Counted from the stretch's first letter, positions 33,188-41,672 are shown. The stretch: DNA of 64,000 nt from JANRLF01 sp033762815 (GCA_033762815.1 JANRLF010000001.1:310001-374000); one strand, 5' to 3'. The notes: generated by a model not told the origin, from the letters alone. Made by a program: numbers and translations.

Positions 33188-34731
33188 GCCCCCAACACAA
33201 TGCGCTCCTGCAATAGGGTTTTAATAGCATTTTCCTGCAATCCCATTTCCTGCAATATAGCTATGGTGTCTTCTCCAAGCATGGGAGGTTCCCATTGTAC
33301 TGCTGCAGGGGTATTGAGAAACTTGATGGGTACACCTGCCATCTTGTAGTGCTCGCCATTGGGGGTGGTTTGTTCGGTAAGCAATCCTCTTTGTACCATA
33401 TGTGGGTCATTAACCAAATCAGCTATATCATGCACAGGGGATAGGCAGATATCCGCTTGATTGGCCAATGAGATCCATGCTGCCTTTGTTTTCTCGGCGA
33501 AAAGTTGAGCCACTTCGCTTTTCAACTCCCGCTGGTCCTCCTCTAGCAAACGATGCTTCCATTCAGGTTTGTCCACCAGGTCGCAAAATCCTTCCCAAAA
33601 TTTTGGCTCCAAAGCTCCTAGTGCCATATAAGCCCCATCGGCACATCTATATACGTTGTAGTTGGCCAAACCACCTGACAAGGCTTGGCCGCCCCTTTTG
33701 ACAGATTTGCCAGCGGCATGTTCGGCTATCGCAAAAGCACTCAATGGTACCATGCAATCTGTCATCGAAACATCCACCCATTGGCCCTCGCCGCTAACGC
33801 TTCTTTCTACCAGCGCTGCCAAGCAAGCATTTACTGCCATATAGCCCCCTCCTGCTATGTCCGCTATTTGACCGCCTGGTATGCTTGGGCTCTGCTCGTT
33901 GCCTGTTATTCCCAATAAACCAGCATAAGCAATATAGTTAAGGTCATGGCCCGCACGCTGCGCATAAGGGCTATCTTGGCCATAGCCAGTGATGGAAACA
34001 TATACCAATTTGGGGTTCAATTTTTTTACATCATCATAGCCAAAGCCCAATTGTTGCATTACTCCTGGTCTGAATTGTTCCATTAGCACATCCGCCTCTT
34101 TTATCAGTTGATAAAGTACTTCTTTGCCACTTTCGGTGTTATAGTCAATTGCTAGGCTGCGCTTGGAGCGATTGACAGCTAAGTAATAAGCTGAATGGTC
34201 GCCAATAAAGGGAGGAAAGTTGCGAATGTAATCAGGTGCTGAAGGGTCCTCGATTTTGATCACTTCTGCGCCCATTTCTGCCATTAGCATAGTGGCCATA
34301 GGGCCCGGCAGCAAACGTGTGAAATCAACCACTTTCAATCCTTTTAGCGGACCGGTTGTAGGTTTTCTGGACGGGATATAGCTAGGTAACGGTGTTGTTG
34401 CTTCCAACTGTTTCCCATAGCGATGGAAAAGCTTGCTGAAGCGAATCATTTCCGAAAGGTTGCTCACTTTTACCTTTCCAAACATTAATGCCATTTGTGG
34501 ATTTTCCTTGCCTGTTTCAAGAGCTACATAGGTATCTGATTTGGTTTTTACAACACAAGCGGGCTTGCCTTCCAAGCCTTTTTTTAGAGTGCAAGTGCCT
34601 TTTGAAATAGTTACCGTAAATGGCCAACCTTTATTGTCTTTGATTTCAAAATGAAAAACCGTTTCATAGTCTTTCGCTTTTTCAGGGCGAAATCGCTGTG
34701 GGATTGATAAAACAATGTCGTCAAAAACCAT
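33184..34731 (-). CDS. CaiB/BaiF-type CoA-transferase or racemase with N-terminal SCP2 domain
   Basis: 515 residues. The first about 105 form an SCP2-like sterol/acyl-binding domain (DIVLSIPQRFRPEKAKDY, CVVKTKSDTYVALETGKENP, VKVSNLSEMIRFSKL). Residues about 125-515 are a family III CoA-transferase (LKGLKVVDFTRLLPGPMATM, KIEDPSAPDYIRNF, LAVNRSKRSLAIDYN, VYVSITGYG, GHDLNYIAYAGLLG) of the kind that includes alpha-methylacyl-CoA racemase. It acts on acyl-CoA thioesters in the cytosol. The same SCP2 domain recurs at the C-terminus of the acyl-CoA dehydrogenase at 39989. The fusion is unusual as far as I know. Confidence 0.88.
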   Translation of the reverse strand: MVFDDIVLSIPQRFRPEKAKDYETVFHFEIKDNKGWPFTVTISKGTCTLKKGLEGKPACVVKTKSDTYVALETGKENPQMALMFGKVKVSNLSEMIRFSKLFHRYGKQLEATTPLPSYIPSRKPTTGPLKGLKVVDFTRLLPGPMATMLMAEMGAEVIKIEDPSAPDYIRNFPPFIGDHSAYYLAVNRSKRSLAIDYNTESGKEVLYQLIKEADVLMEQFRPGVMQQLGFGYDDVKKLNPKLVYVSITGYGQDSPYAQRAGHDLNYIAYAGLLGITGNEQSPSIPGGQIADIAGGGYMAVNACLAALVERSVSGEGQWVDVSMTDCMVPLSAFAIAEHAAGKSVKRGGQALSGGLANYNVYRCADGAYMALGALEPKFWEGFCDLVDKPEWKHRLLEEDQRELKSEVAQLFAEKTKAAWISLANQADICLSPVHDIADLVNDPHMVQRGLLTEQTTPNGEHYKMAGVPIKFLNTPAAVQWEPPMLGEDTIAILQEMGLQENAIKTLLQERIVLGA

Positions 34732-34842
34732 TTACTTAAACTTTAAGGCTAAAGTAGGAATTGTACTGCAATATGGGTAAATGGGAATTGCCCAATGACC
34801 GGACAGAGCAATTTGTTTACTTTTAAGTACTAAATAGGAGGT

Positions 34843-35718
34843 ATGGCACCACAGACTTTCATCGATTCCCAACATCAGGCTTTTTTTGACGAGCAAGGTT
34901 TTATAGTGTTAGATGTTTTAGAGCAAAACCAATTGGAGGCACTAAAGCTGCTTTTTCAAGAAACATATTTTGCGAACAATAATCCGAGGTCAAATTTCAA
35001 TGCCGTAAGTGATAAAGAGCGTAATAATCTGATTAGATTGGAAAGTATTCGGATTTTGGCACCTTCCTTCAATAAAGTTTTTAAAAATTATATTAATAAT
35101 GGTGCCACCTTCTTCTTAAAACAGCCTAGTCAAGGTGAGCTTGGTCTGCACCAAGATAGCACCATGGTTGATTTTTCTGAAGATTTTGCCTGTTACGCAT
35201 GGACCCCATTACAAGATGTAAATGAGCACAATGGTTGTATGTTTATTATCCCTAAGAGCCATTTGTTTTTTAAGAACTATAACTCATTTACTTATCGCAA
35301 CACAGAGATTTATTTAAAGGAAGTGGTGCCTGATGCCATCAAAAAAATAGAAATGAAAGCCGGCGAAATATTGTTTTATGACAATCGCTTGTTTCATGGT
35401 TCATTTGCCAACCAATCTTCAGAACTGCGTATTGCAATGAATATGTTGATTGTTTCGGATAAGGCGAAACTTAGGTATTATCAGAAAAAAAATGATTTTT
35501 TTACATCAGAGTATCATGCCACTGCTGAATCATTTCTGAACAGCCATGATGTTTATGCCAAAGGCTTATTGCCTGAAGGCGCTGAATTTATTCGCGATAT
35601 CCCCTATACCCATCACTTCGTCACTGCAAAAGATATTAATAAAGCGAATAAACAGTTTGATGTCAATTCCAAGCCATTAAAAAAATGGTGGCGACAGGTA
35701 TTGACTAAATATTTCTAG
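34843..35718 (+). CDS. PhyH-like Fe(II)/2-oxoglutarate dioxygenase
   Basis: 291 residues of the phytanoyl-CoA dioxygenase fold. Iron ligands H-x-D occur at GLHQDSTM (His103, Asp105), with the distal His in LFHGSFAN (His185) and the 2-oxoglutarate Arg in ELRIAMN (Arg196). The substrate is unknown. Context beside a polysaccharide exporter hints at a sugar or lipid modification, while the neighbouring CoA enzymes hint at an acyl substrate. AGGAGG sits one base before the ATG, too close for a normal ribosome binding site. GC is low. It is divergent from the CaiB/SCP2 gene and overlaps the convergent gene by 4 bases. Confidence 0.85.
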   Translation: MAPQTFIDSQHQAFFDEQGFIVLDVLEQNQLEALKLLFQETYFANNNPRSNFNAVSDKERNNLIRLESIRILAPSFNKVFKNYINNGATFFLKQPSQGELGLHQDSTMVDFSEDFACYAWTPLQDVNEHNGCMFIIPKSHLFFKNYNSFTYRNTEIYLKEVVPDAIKKIEMKAGEILFYDNRLFHGSFANQSSELRIAMNMLIVSDKAKLRYYQKKNDFFTSEYHATAESFLNSHDVYAKGLLPEGAEFIRDIPYTHHFVTAKDINKANKQFDVNSKPLKKWWRQVLTKYF

Positions 35719-36725
35719 CTCCAAAAGTAAATCTTCTCAAAGTCGTGCGAGAAGCTAAGGAATCCACCAAAAGTAATTCTGGGGATGTTACCTTTAATAG
35801 TTTCTACTCTATGCCAAATATTACCTCCCTCAAACAGTATCATATCCCCTTTTTGAGGTCGCAGCTTATTTTTAAGGATGGAAGTATCGGTTTGAACATA
35901 TATTTTGGTACCGTCGGGTTGGATAATTTCATTGTCCTCTTCTGGCGAAACTTTAGTTTGGCCTTCTTGCCATCGGAAGTTAAACAAGGATAGTTCGCCA
36001 CCTTCTTCTGGCTCTTGCAACATAATAAAATAGCTCATTTGATCAGTAGAGCGTACTTGCTGGTTAAGCTCCACATACGATTCATTGAAGGTGGCTCCAA
36101 AATAGTTACCGCAATGTATGGTTATTAAACCTTGGTATGGCACCAGGTATCTAAAGGTAACAAAGGGAAAAGCACCCTGTTTATTGCTTCCCTTTGGTTG
36201 AACTACTTCCCGGTTTCCACCTATGGATTTAAAAAAGTCTGTAATTTGTCCTAGAGCATCTACCCCATATATCTCTTTGAAGGTATTGTTGAATTGTTCC
36301 ATTTCCTCATAATATCTAACTGCTGCAGCCTGTTTTTCTTCTTCCGATAAAGCCGCTGTCTTTCTGCTGAATTCGGCAAAAATTGTAGGATAGGTAAATC
36401 CTACTTTACTGCTGGCCTGAATACCATTGTTAGTTCTTACCTCTTCTAAACAAGCAAGTAGTTTGTCAACATCTTCAATTGACATGAAGTTTTTGATAAG
36501 AAAACCATCGGTTTTTCCGGTAAACATGTCCATGATGGCATCAGGATACTTCTTCATTTCCTCTTTTGATACCACATTGAAATTGTACAAATTGTTATCG
36601 GCCTCCTTTTCAAGAACTTTAGGGGTTTCTATTACTTTGTTTTCAGGTTGCGGTTTGAGAATGGCTGGGGAATCATTGGTTTCTTTTCTATTGGCACCAA
36701 TCCAGTTTATTATATTTTTAAACAT
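35715..36725 (-). CDS. Putative 2-oxoglutarate/Fe(II) oxygenase-like protein
   Basis: 336 residues. N-terminal 45 residues are hydrophilic and disordered-looking. The core shows cupin-like strands: PYQGLITIHCGNYFG (His204), EEGGELSLFNFRWQEG, KGDMILFEGGNIWHRVETI (His305) and PRITFGGFLSFS (Arg316). The H...H...R order suits an Fe(II)/2-oxoglutarate oxygenase, but the usual H-x-D triplet is replaced by HCGN, so activity is uncertain. It is only 9 bases downstream of the next lipoprotein gene (36735), so the two are probably one operon, in opposite direction to the Wzt/Wzm genes. Confidence 0.6.
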   Translation of the reverse strand: MFKNIINWIGANRKETNDSPAILKPQPENKVIETPKVLEKEADNNLYNFNVVSKEEMKKYPDAIMDMFTGKTDGFLIKNFMSIEDVDKLLACLEEVRTNNGIQASSKVGFTYPTIFAEFSRKTAALSEEEKQAAAVRYYEEMEQFNNTFKEIYGVDALGQITDFFKSIGGNREVVQPKGSNKQGAFPFVTFRYLVPYQGLITIHCGNYFGATFNESYVELNQQVRSTDQMSYFIMLQEPEEGGELSLFNFRWQEGQTKVSPEEDNEIIQPDGTKIYVQTDTSILKNKLRPQKGDMILFEGGNIWHRVETIKGNIPRITFGGFLSFSHDFEKIYFWS

Positions 36726-36734
36726 ATTTATATT

Positions 36735-37751
36735 TTATAATTGTGAGCATGAATCAGCAGTATAATATCTCTTAATATCATTGAGAGCGTTTAATGATCC
36801 ATCAACCCTTCCTTGCATGGGGATGGCATAATGGTTTCTTGCATTAGGTACGATGTGCATATTACTAAAATTGGGAACATCAGGCATGGAAAAGCATGGC
36901 TTTATCAATGAAGTTAGATATTGCCAATTTTCTTGCATATATTTTTCCAACTCACAACAAAAGCAGGAGCTATTTTCATATTCAGTATCCAATTTTGTTA
37001 TTAAACCTATACTCACTAATTGCCGTGATTCGCCAAATTTTCTTTTTGTTCGGTAGGGTAAGCAAGTATTACAAGAACTATCGCTGGAAATATAGGAATA
37101 GTCCATTAAGTTTCCACTAATGGTATCACATATTACAAAAGGGTCATAAGGGTCGATAATATATTCTTTGCCTCCTATGGTAAGCAAAGGGAATTCATGT
37201 ACACCATTTGGAATAATGATATTCCTTCCTTTTAATGAAAGTAACTTATCGGAAAGTCGAAGAAAGAAAGAAGTGCGTTCGCTGCAGTAAACGGAAAATG
37301 TATTGGAATTGCCCAATTGATAGCATGTATCTAATGGTAGCTGTGACCAACTGTTTCTTATGGCCATAAAGTTACTATCAGCGGCAAACCCATATTTGGG
37401 GCCAAACAATTGAAAACTGAATGTTGCATACACAAAGTCGGCCAAAATAAGTGCTTTGCAATATTGTCTTGCTTCTAATGAACTTTTCTTTTTATCAATA
37501 TCTGCAAATTTTAACTGAAGCTGCATCACAGCACTGTCAAAAACAGGATGTGAATTTGTATAAATTGTATCAGGTAAAATTTTACAATTGAAACTATCTA
37601 AGTTCCATGGGTTTGGTCGAAGGCGAGAAGTGGTAATGAGTTCTGAAACATCACTTAAAGAGATGTGCTGATAACTAGTATGATGGTTTTGAAAGTTGCA
37701 TGATAGTAGTGAACAAATGAATAGAAAGCTAAGTATAGAACGGCTTTTCAT
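36735..37751 (-). CDS. Lipoprotein with a transglutaminase-like core
   Basis: 338 residues. Lipobox in FICSLLSC (Cys18). The middle contains SVYCSERTSFFLRLSDKLLSL (Cys156), NGVHEFPLL (His185) and KEYIIDPYDPF (Asp200). The Cys-His-Asp order and spacing follow the transglutaminase/peptidase fold, where the triad is used for amide transfer or hydrolysis; this is an inference from three motifs. Several extra cysteine pairs occur (CNTCLPY, CFCCELE). GC is low, near 28-35 per cent in lines I sampled. The -7 box lies 4 bases upstream of the ATG. It is probably translated before the 35715 gene in one operon. Confidence 0.6.
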   Translation of the reverse strand: MKSRSILSFLFICSLLSCNFQNHHTSYQHISLSDVSELITTSRLRPNPWNLDSFNCKILPDTIYTNSHPVFDSAVMQLQLKFADIDKKKSSLEARQYCKALILADFVYATFSFQLFGPKYGFAADSNFMAIRNSWSQLPLDTCYQLGNSNTFSVYCSERTSFFLRLSDKLLSLKGRNIIIPNGVHEFPLLTIGGKEYIIDPYDPFVICDTISGNLMDYSYISSDSSCNTCLPYRTKRKFGESRQLVSIGLITKLDTEYENSSCFCCELEKYMQENWQYLTSLIKPCFSMPDVPNFSNMHIVPNARNHYAIPMQGRVDGSLNALNDIKRYYTADSCSQL

Positions 37752-37755
37752 AAGG

Positions 37756-37763
37756 CAAAGATA
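37756..37763 (-). promoter_or_regulatory. -7 box of the transglutaminase-like lipoprotein gene
   Basis: TATCTTTG on the minus strand followed by CCTT and ATG. This 4-base spacing is the same as at folB and implies a leaderless or nearly leaderless mRNA. Confidence 0.5.
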
Positions 37764-37822
37764 CGTATTCAGGCAATAACCTGCCTTTTGCCACAGTGCG
37801 TGGTGGTTGGAATGTTTTCACC

Positions 37823-37830
37823 TATATTTG
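37823..37830 (+). promoter_or_regulatory. -7 box of wzt
   Basis: TATATTTG, 38 bases before the wzt ATG, fits TAnnTTTG. A TTG is present but only 13 bases upstream, too close to be a standard -33 box. Confidence 0.4.
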
Positions 37831-37868
37831 TTTGTATTTCCCTATCGCGTTAAGAATAGGTACCAGAC

Positions 37869-39101
37869 ATGAAGCACGTAGCTGTTAACATCGAGAAATT
37901 AACCAAACGTTACGTAACAAATATAGGCACCTCGCAAAGTAAGCAAATAACCGTTTTAAGGGATATAAACCTCACCATTAAAGAGGGTGAAAGATGGGGC
38001 ATCATCGGCAAAAATGGTTCCGGTAAAAGTACTTTGTTGAAAGTGCTTTCCGGTTTGGTAAAACCATCGGACGGGCAAGTTGTAATAAAAGGGAGGGTAA
38101 ACCATATTCTCAATGTAGGTGATAATTTCTTGCCGGATTTAACTGGGGCACAAAATGCCTTGTTCTTTTTCAGATTGAACGGCATGGGCAGCAAACAAGC
38201 GGAGAAGGCATTGAAAGAAGCAGCATCTTTCGCTGAAATAGGCGATTTTTTGTACCAGCCTGTTAAAACATATTCCGATGGTATGTATCTGCGGCTTGCG
38301 TTTGGAGCTTGTTTGCAATTGGCTTCGGACATACTTATTGTAGACGAAGTGTTCAGTGTCGGGGATGCCAGTTTTAGGGAAAAGTTTCAAAGGGAACTCC
38401 ATAGGTATATTTCAAGAACAAGTAATTTGATTGTAGTTTCCCATGACCCTCGGGAAATCATATCTTATTGTACGCATTGCTTATGGCTAGATGCGGGAGA
38501 GCAAAAAATGGTGGGCGAGGCTCAAGAGGTTGAATCAGCCTATTATCAAGAAATTGCAAGGCTAGAATGGTCTAGGGATTACGAGCGGTCATTAGATGAG
38601 CAATCGCTTATTGGCAATAATTTTATCAAGGTTGAAAACAATTTGCTAAGCCTGAATTCAGTAACTATAGGCCCCCCCTCAGGCTTCAAGGAAATGACCT
38701 ATGAAAGTGGGGTAGTTTTCAGTATTGAAATTGAAAAGAAAAAAGAACAAGTCTTTTTTCATCCAGGGGTGCATATATACGATTATTTGATGAATAATAT
38801 TATGTTTATTCAACCTGTCGCTGATTCTGAAGCCGATCAGCAAATAAGAAGCTTGGAAAATGTGGTTGGTAAGATTAAAATGGAAATTGTGCTGCCTCCA
38901 AAAATATTAAGTTTCGGTACTTATTATATGGAAGTCATGTTTTCAAAAAACACATCTTCAGCGGCACAATACATTGAGCTAGCTCTTAAAATGCCCGCAA
39001 AAATGGTATTTAAAGTTTCTAAAGGGCAAATTCATGATTTTTCAGGGTCCACTTTCAATGTTTTTATTAAACCAGAATGTAAGTTCCATTTTGAATATTG
39101 A
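37869..39101 (+). CDS. wzt: ABC transporter ATPase of a polysaccharide exporter (Wzt type)
   Basis: 410 residues. The ATPase domain has Walker A GIIGKNGSGKSTLL (45-57), signature YSDGMYLRLAFG (135-146), Walker B DILIVDEVFSVGDASF, and H-loop LIVVSHD. Residues about 250-410 form a C-terminal beta-domain like Wzt-C, which in O-antigen exporters reads the sugar terminus. Together with the Wzm gene 12 bases downstream it exports a lipid-linked polysaccharide or teichoic-type polymer across the inner membrane. No glycosyltransferase genes lie within the window next to it, which is odd. Confidence 0.9.
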   Translation: MKHVAVNIEKLTKRYVTNIGTSQSKQITVLRDINLTIKEGERWGIIGKNGSGKSTLLKVLSGLVKPSDGQVVIKGRVNHILNVGDNFLPDLTGAQNALFFFRLNGMGSKQAEKALKEAASFAEIGDFLYQPVKTYSDGMYLRLAFGACLQLASDILIVDEVFSVGDASFREKFQRELHRYISRTSNLIVVSHDPREIISYCTHCLWLDAGEQKMVGEAQEVESAYYQEIARLEWSRDYERSLDEQSLIGNNFIKVENNLLSLNSVTIGPPSGFKEMTYESGVVFSIEIEKKKEQVFFHPGVHIYDYLMNNIMFIQPVADSEADQQIRSLENVVGKIKMEIVLPPKILSFGTYYMEVMFSKNTSSAAQYIELALKMPAKMVFKVSKGQIHDFSGSTFNVFIKPECKFHFEY

Positions 39102-39113
39102 TTAATTAGATAA

Positions 39114-39938
39114 ATGAATAGGGAACAGCACACAGTAGTTTACAACAGTAAGCCCCCAAGCATACCTATTTATTTAAAATCGGTATATGAAAACAGACAT
39201 TTTCTGTTGCTTTTAAGTTGGCAAGAAATAAAGGCTCAATATGCCCAAACCTATTTTGGATTGCTATGGGCGCTTATCAGACCTTTATTGTTAATCATCA
39301 TCTTTACATTGGTTTTTAAAAAAATGCTGCATGTAGCTACCGATTCACCGTATTATTTATTTGCATTCGTAGGGATGATTTCTTGGAACTACTTTTATGG
39401 GATAAGTGTGCAAGCATCTCATGTAATGCAGCAAAGGCGTGATCTTTTTCGAAAATTCAACATGCCAAAACTGATACTACCCTTGTATAAGTCATGCGTG
39501 GTTTCAGTTGATATGTTAACTGGCTTGGTGCTAGTAATGATCTTGGTAGTTTACGAAGGGTTGCCCATCCAATCAGGGCTGTTTTTGTTGCCAGTGTTTT
39601 TGATTGCTAATTTATTCTGTGGATTAATGGTAGCGATATGGGCTAATTGCCTTAGCATTCGTTTTAGAGACATTAATCATTTGTTGCCTGCATTGATTGG
39701 TGTCGGATTTTGGGTAACACCTATCTTTTATCCAAGTACGATGATTCCTAGCAATTTTAGCTATTTGTTGTACATTAATCCTATGGCCGGGGTTTTGGCT
39801 GGTTTGCGATATTCCATATTGGGAGAGCCTTTCCCAACTTGGCCGTATTTTGTATCATTATCTGCGGTAGCTATGCTCACCTTTTTAGGTGTTTGGTACC
39901 TTTCAAGAATTGAAAGCGAAATTGCTGATTATGCATAA
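39114..39938 (+). CDS. wzm: ABC-2 type permease of a polysaccharide exporter (Wzm type)
   Basis: 274 residues with about six hydrophobic segments. LLLLSWQEIKAQYAQTYFGLLW, the conserved FRKFNMPKLILPL loop, and RFRDINHLLPALIGVGFWVTPIFYP, with INPMAGVLAGLR, are diagnostic of Wzm/TagG-type permeases. It forms the transmembrane channel for the adjacent Wzt ATPase. Unusually, wzt precedes wzm. A shared terminator region follows, and the ACAD/SCP2 gene converges from the other side. Confidence 0.9.
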   Translation: MNREQHTVVYNSKPPSIPIYLKSVYENRHFLLLLSWQEIKAQYAQTYFGLLWALIRPLLLIIIFTLVFKKMLHVATDSPYYLFAFVGMISWNYFYGISVQASHVMQQRRDLFRKFNMPKLILPLYKSCVVSVDMLTGLVLVMILVVYEGLPIQSGLFLLPVFLIANLFCGLMVAIWANCLSIRFRDINHLLPALIGVGFWVTPIFYPSTMIPSNFSYLLYINPMAGVLAGLRYSILGEPFPTWPYFVSLSAVAMLTFLGVWYLSRIESEIADYA

Positions 39939-39939
39939 C

Positions 39940-39968
39940 AAAAAGCCACCTTGGCTTAAGGTGGCTCT
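39940..39968 (-). terminator. Terminator at the wzm/acyl-CoA dehydrogenase junction
   Basis: AGCCACCTT and AAGGTGGCT pair around a 5-base loop, with TTTTTG on the minus strand for the acyl-CoA dehydrogenase. On the plus strand only a weak tail follows. Confidence 0.75.
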
Positions 39969-39988
39969 AATGATGGTGTGAAATATTC

Positions 39989-41581
39989 CTAGGCCAACCT
40001 GCGGAACAATCCGATGAACTTCATCATTTCGCCCAGATTGCTGATTTTGATTTTGCCCATCATTACTGCCATTTGGGGGTTGGTCCTTCCCAATTCGGTA
40101 TCTTCATAAGTCTGGTCGCTGGTTGATACCACACAACTGGGTTCTCCATGGAAACCATCTTCCACCACGCAGGTATTGTTGTTTACCATTACGCTGAACG
40201 CACCACCATTAGGGCCGGTTATATCAAAATGCACTGTACTTGTAATGCCTTCCGCCTTTTCCTGCTTGAAGCGGCTAGGTAAGGAAAGGATAATTTCTCT
40301 TGCTGTTTCTGGTGTTGCTGCACTCATTGTTTCTGATTGTTTTTGTATTGGTTGTGATAGAGTATTTTCTGCGCTTATGGCGGCTTGTTTTTCTTGTTGC
40401 TTCATGCTTTCATAAGCCGATTCGTAGCTGATGCCATCAATGATGATTTTGGCTAAAATCTCCTTCATGATTTCTGAAGTGCCGCCTACAATGGTGCCTA
40501 CCCTGGCATCGCGGTACATGCGGGCTATGGGGTATTCTTCCATATAGCCGTAGCCACCGAAAAACTGTAGGCATACGTCTGCGGCTTTTTTGCCGAGCTC
40601 AGTGCCCAACAACTTCACCATGCTGCATTCCTTTACCGCAAATAGGTTGTTCTGGAACAGCCAAGCCGTATGATAGGTCAATTGGCGGGCCGCCTCCACC
40701 TCCGTTGCCAAATCGACTAAGGCATGGCGCACTACCTGGAATTTTTTGATTTGCTTACCAAAAGCTTCCCGTTCGTTGATATACTTTAAGGTTGTTTCAA
40801 TCACCAAGTCGCAGCCCGCTATAGCAGATACGCCTGCCACTAGGCGTTCCAACTGAAAGCTCTCCATAATATAATAGAAGCCTTGATTTTCTTGGCCTAT
40901 CAAGTTACTGGCTGGGACTTTCACGTTCTCGAAAAACAGCTCGGCAGTATCTGAGCTATGCCAGCCCATTTTGTTCAACTTATTGCTGCGAAAACCTGCG
41001 CTCCCTTGGTCAATTACTAGCAGACTAATGCCCGCTGGGCCCGCCGCAGGGTCAGTTTTTACTGCAACAGTCACAAAGTCGCCATACACACCATTGGTGA
41101 TAAAGGTTTTTTGCCCGTTTACGATGTAATAGTCGCCTTCCCGCTTGGCCGTGGTCCTGATATTGGCAACATCTGAGCCTGCACCCGGCTCAGTTACTGC
41201 TAGGCCCCCTACCAAAGTACCATTGATAGCACCAGGTAGGTATTTTTGTTTCAATTCCTCACTGCCTGCCTTTGCCAAGTGGGCAGTACTCATGAATTGG
41301 TGTACGCTGTGGGCGGCCGCAAAGCCCGCCAATCCGCTTTTTGCCATTTCTTCCAAAAGCACCACACTGTAAAAGAAATCGTTGTTGCTACCGCCAAAAG
41401 CTTCTTGATGGTTGACGCCCAAGAAGCCTAATTCGCCCATTTTTTTCCAGATGCTTTTAGGCAATTCCCGTTTTTCTTCCCATTCATTGGCAAAAGGAAT
41501 TACTTCTGCCTGAACGAATTGCCGTACCGATTGTCGGAAAAGTTCATGTTCTTCAGTAAAATACAGCGATTTCTTCACCAT
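39989..41581 (-). CDS. Acyl-CoA dehydrogenase with C-terminal SCP2 domain
   Basis: 530 residues from the ATG at 41581 (MVKKSLYFTEEHELFRQ); an in-frame TTG upstream is ignored. The first about 385 are an acyl-CoA dehydrogenase with GGLAVTEPGAGSDVANI, YIVNGQKTFITNGVYG, QFFGGYGYMEEYP and the terminal RMYRDARVGTIVGGTSEI. Catalytic Glu position fits the YRDARV/GTSE segment. After a Gln/Thr-rich linker, an SCP2 domain fills the C-terminal 100 residues (IILSLPSRFKQEKAEG, CVVSTSDQTYEDTELG, IKISNLGEMMKFIGL), about 45 per cent identical by eye to the one on the CaiB-type enzyme. It introduces an alpha,beta double bond with FAD; the SCP2 part may present acyl or sterol-like ligands. Confidence 0.92.
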   Translation of the reverse strand: MVKKSLYFTEEHELFRQSVRQFVQAEVIPFANEWEEKRELPKSIWKKMGELGFLGVNHQEAFGGSNNDFFYSVVLLEEMAKSGLAGFAAAHSVHQFMSTAHLAKAGSEELKQKYLPGAINGTLVGGLAVTEPGAGSDVANIRTTAKREGDYYIVNGQKTFITNGVYGDFVTVAVKTDPAAGPAGISLLVIDQGSAGFRSNKLNKMGWHSSDTAELFFENVKVPASNLIGQENQGFYYIMESFQLERLVAGVSAIAGCDLVIETTLKYINEREAFGKQIKKFQVVRHALVDLATEVEAARQLTYHTAWLFQNNLFAVKECSMVKLLGTELGKKAADVCLQFFGGYGYMEEYPIARMYRDARVGTIVGGTSEIMKEILAKIIIDGISYESAYESMKQQEKQAAISAENTLSQPIQKQSETMSAATPETAREIILSLPSRFKQEKAEGITSTVHFDITGPNGGAFSVMVNNNTCVVEDGFHGEPSCVVSTSDQTYEDTELGRTNPQMAVMMGKIKISNLGEMMKFIGLFRRLA

Positions 41582-41599
41582 GGAATTTTGTAAGGCTTC

Positions 41600-41630
41600 C
41601 AAAAATAGCTAGGTGCAATGAGCATAACAA
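41600..41630 (-). promoter_or_regulatory. Promoter of the acyl-CoA dehydrogenase gene
   Basis: On the minus strand TTG, 20 bases, TATTTTTG, then about 18 bases to the ATG. Both elements fit the Bacteroidota consensus TTG-N17-20-TAnnTTTG, and the position supports the ATG chosen. Confidence 0.6.
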
Positions 41631-41647
41631 ACTATTGTAAATGTTTG

Positions 41648-41672
41648 TTTTATCTAACATGGGTAGATAAAA
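41648..41672. promoter_or_regulatory. Perfect 9-bp inverted repeat in a divergent promoter region
   Basis: TTTTATCTA and TAGATAAAA are complementary around ACATGGG. It lies just upstream of the acyl-CoA dehydrogenase -33 element and 100 bases before the M28 peptidase gene, between divergent genes, where a terminator is not needed. An operator is likely. Confidence 0.5.

Noticed and set aside
33184..34731. Frameshift or chimeric assembly creating the SCP2 fusion
   Set aside because: The open frame is continuous and a second, different gene carries the same domain, so an artefact is unlikely.
41582..41602. Upstream TTG start for the acyl-CoA dehydrogenase
   Set aside because: The ATG at 41581 fits the family start and lies correctly behind the promoter at 41600-41630.
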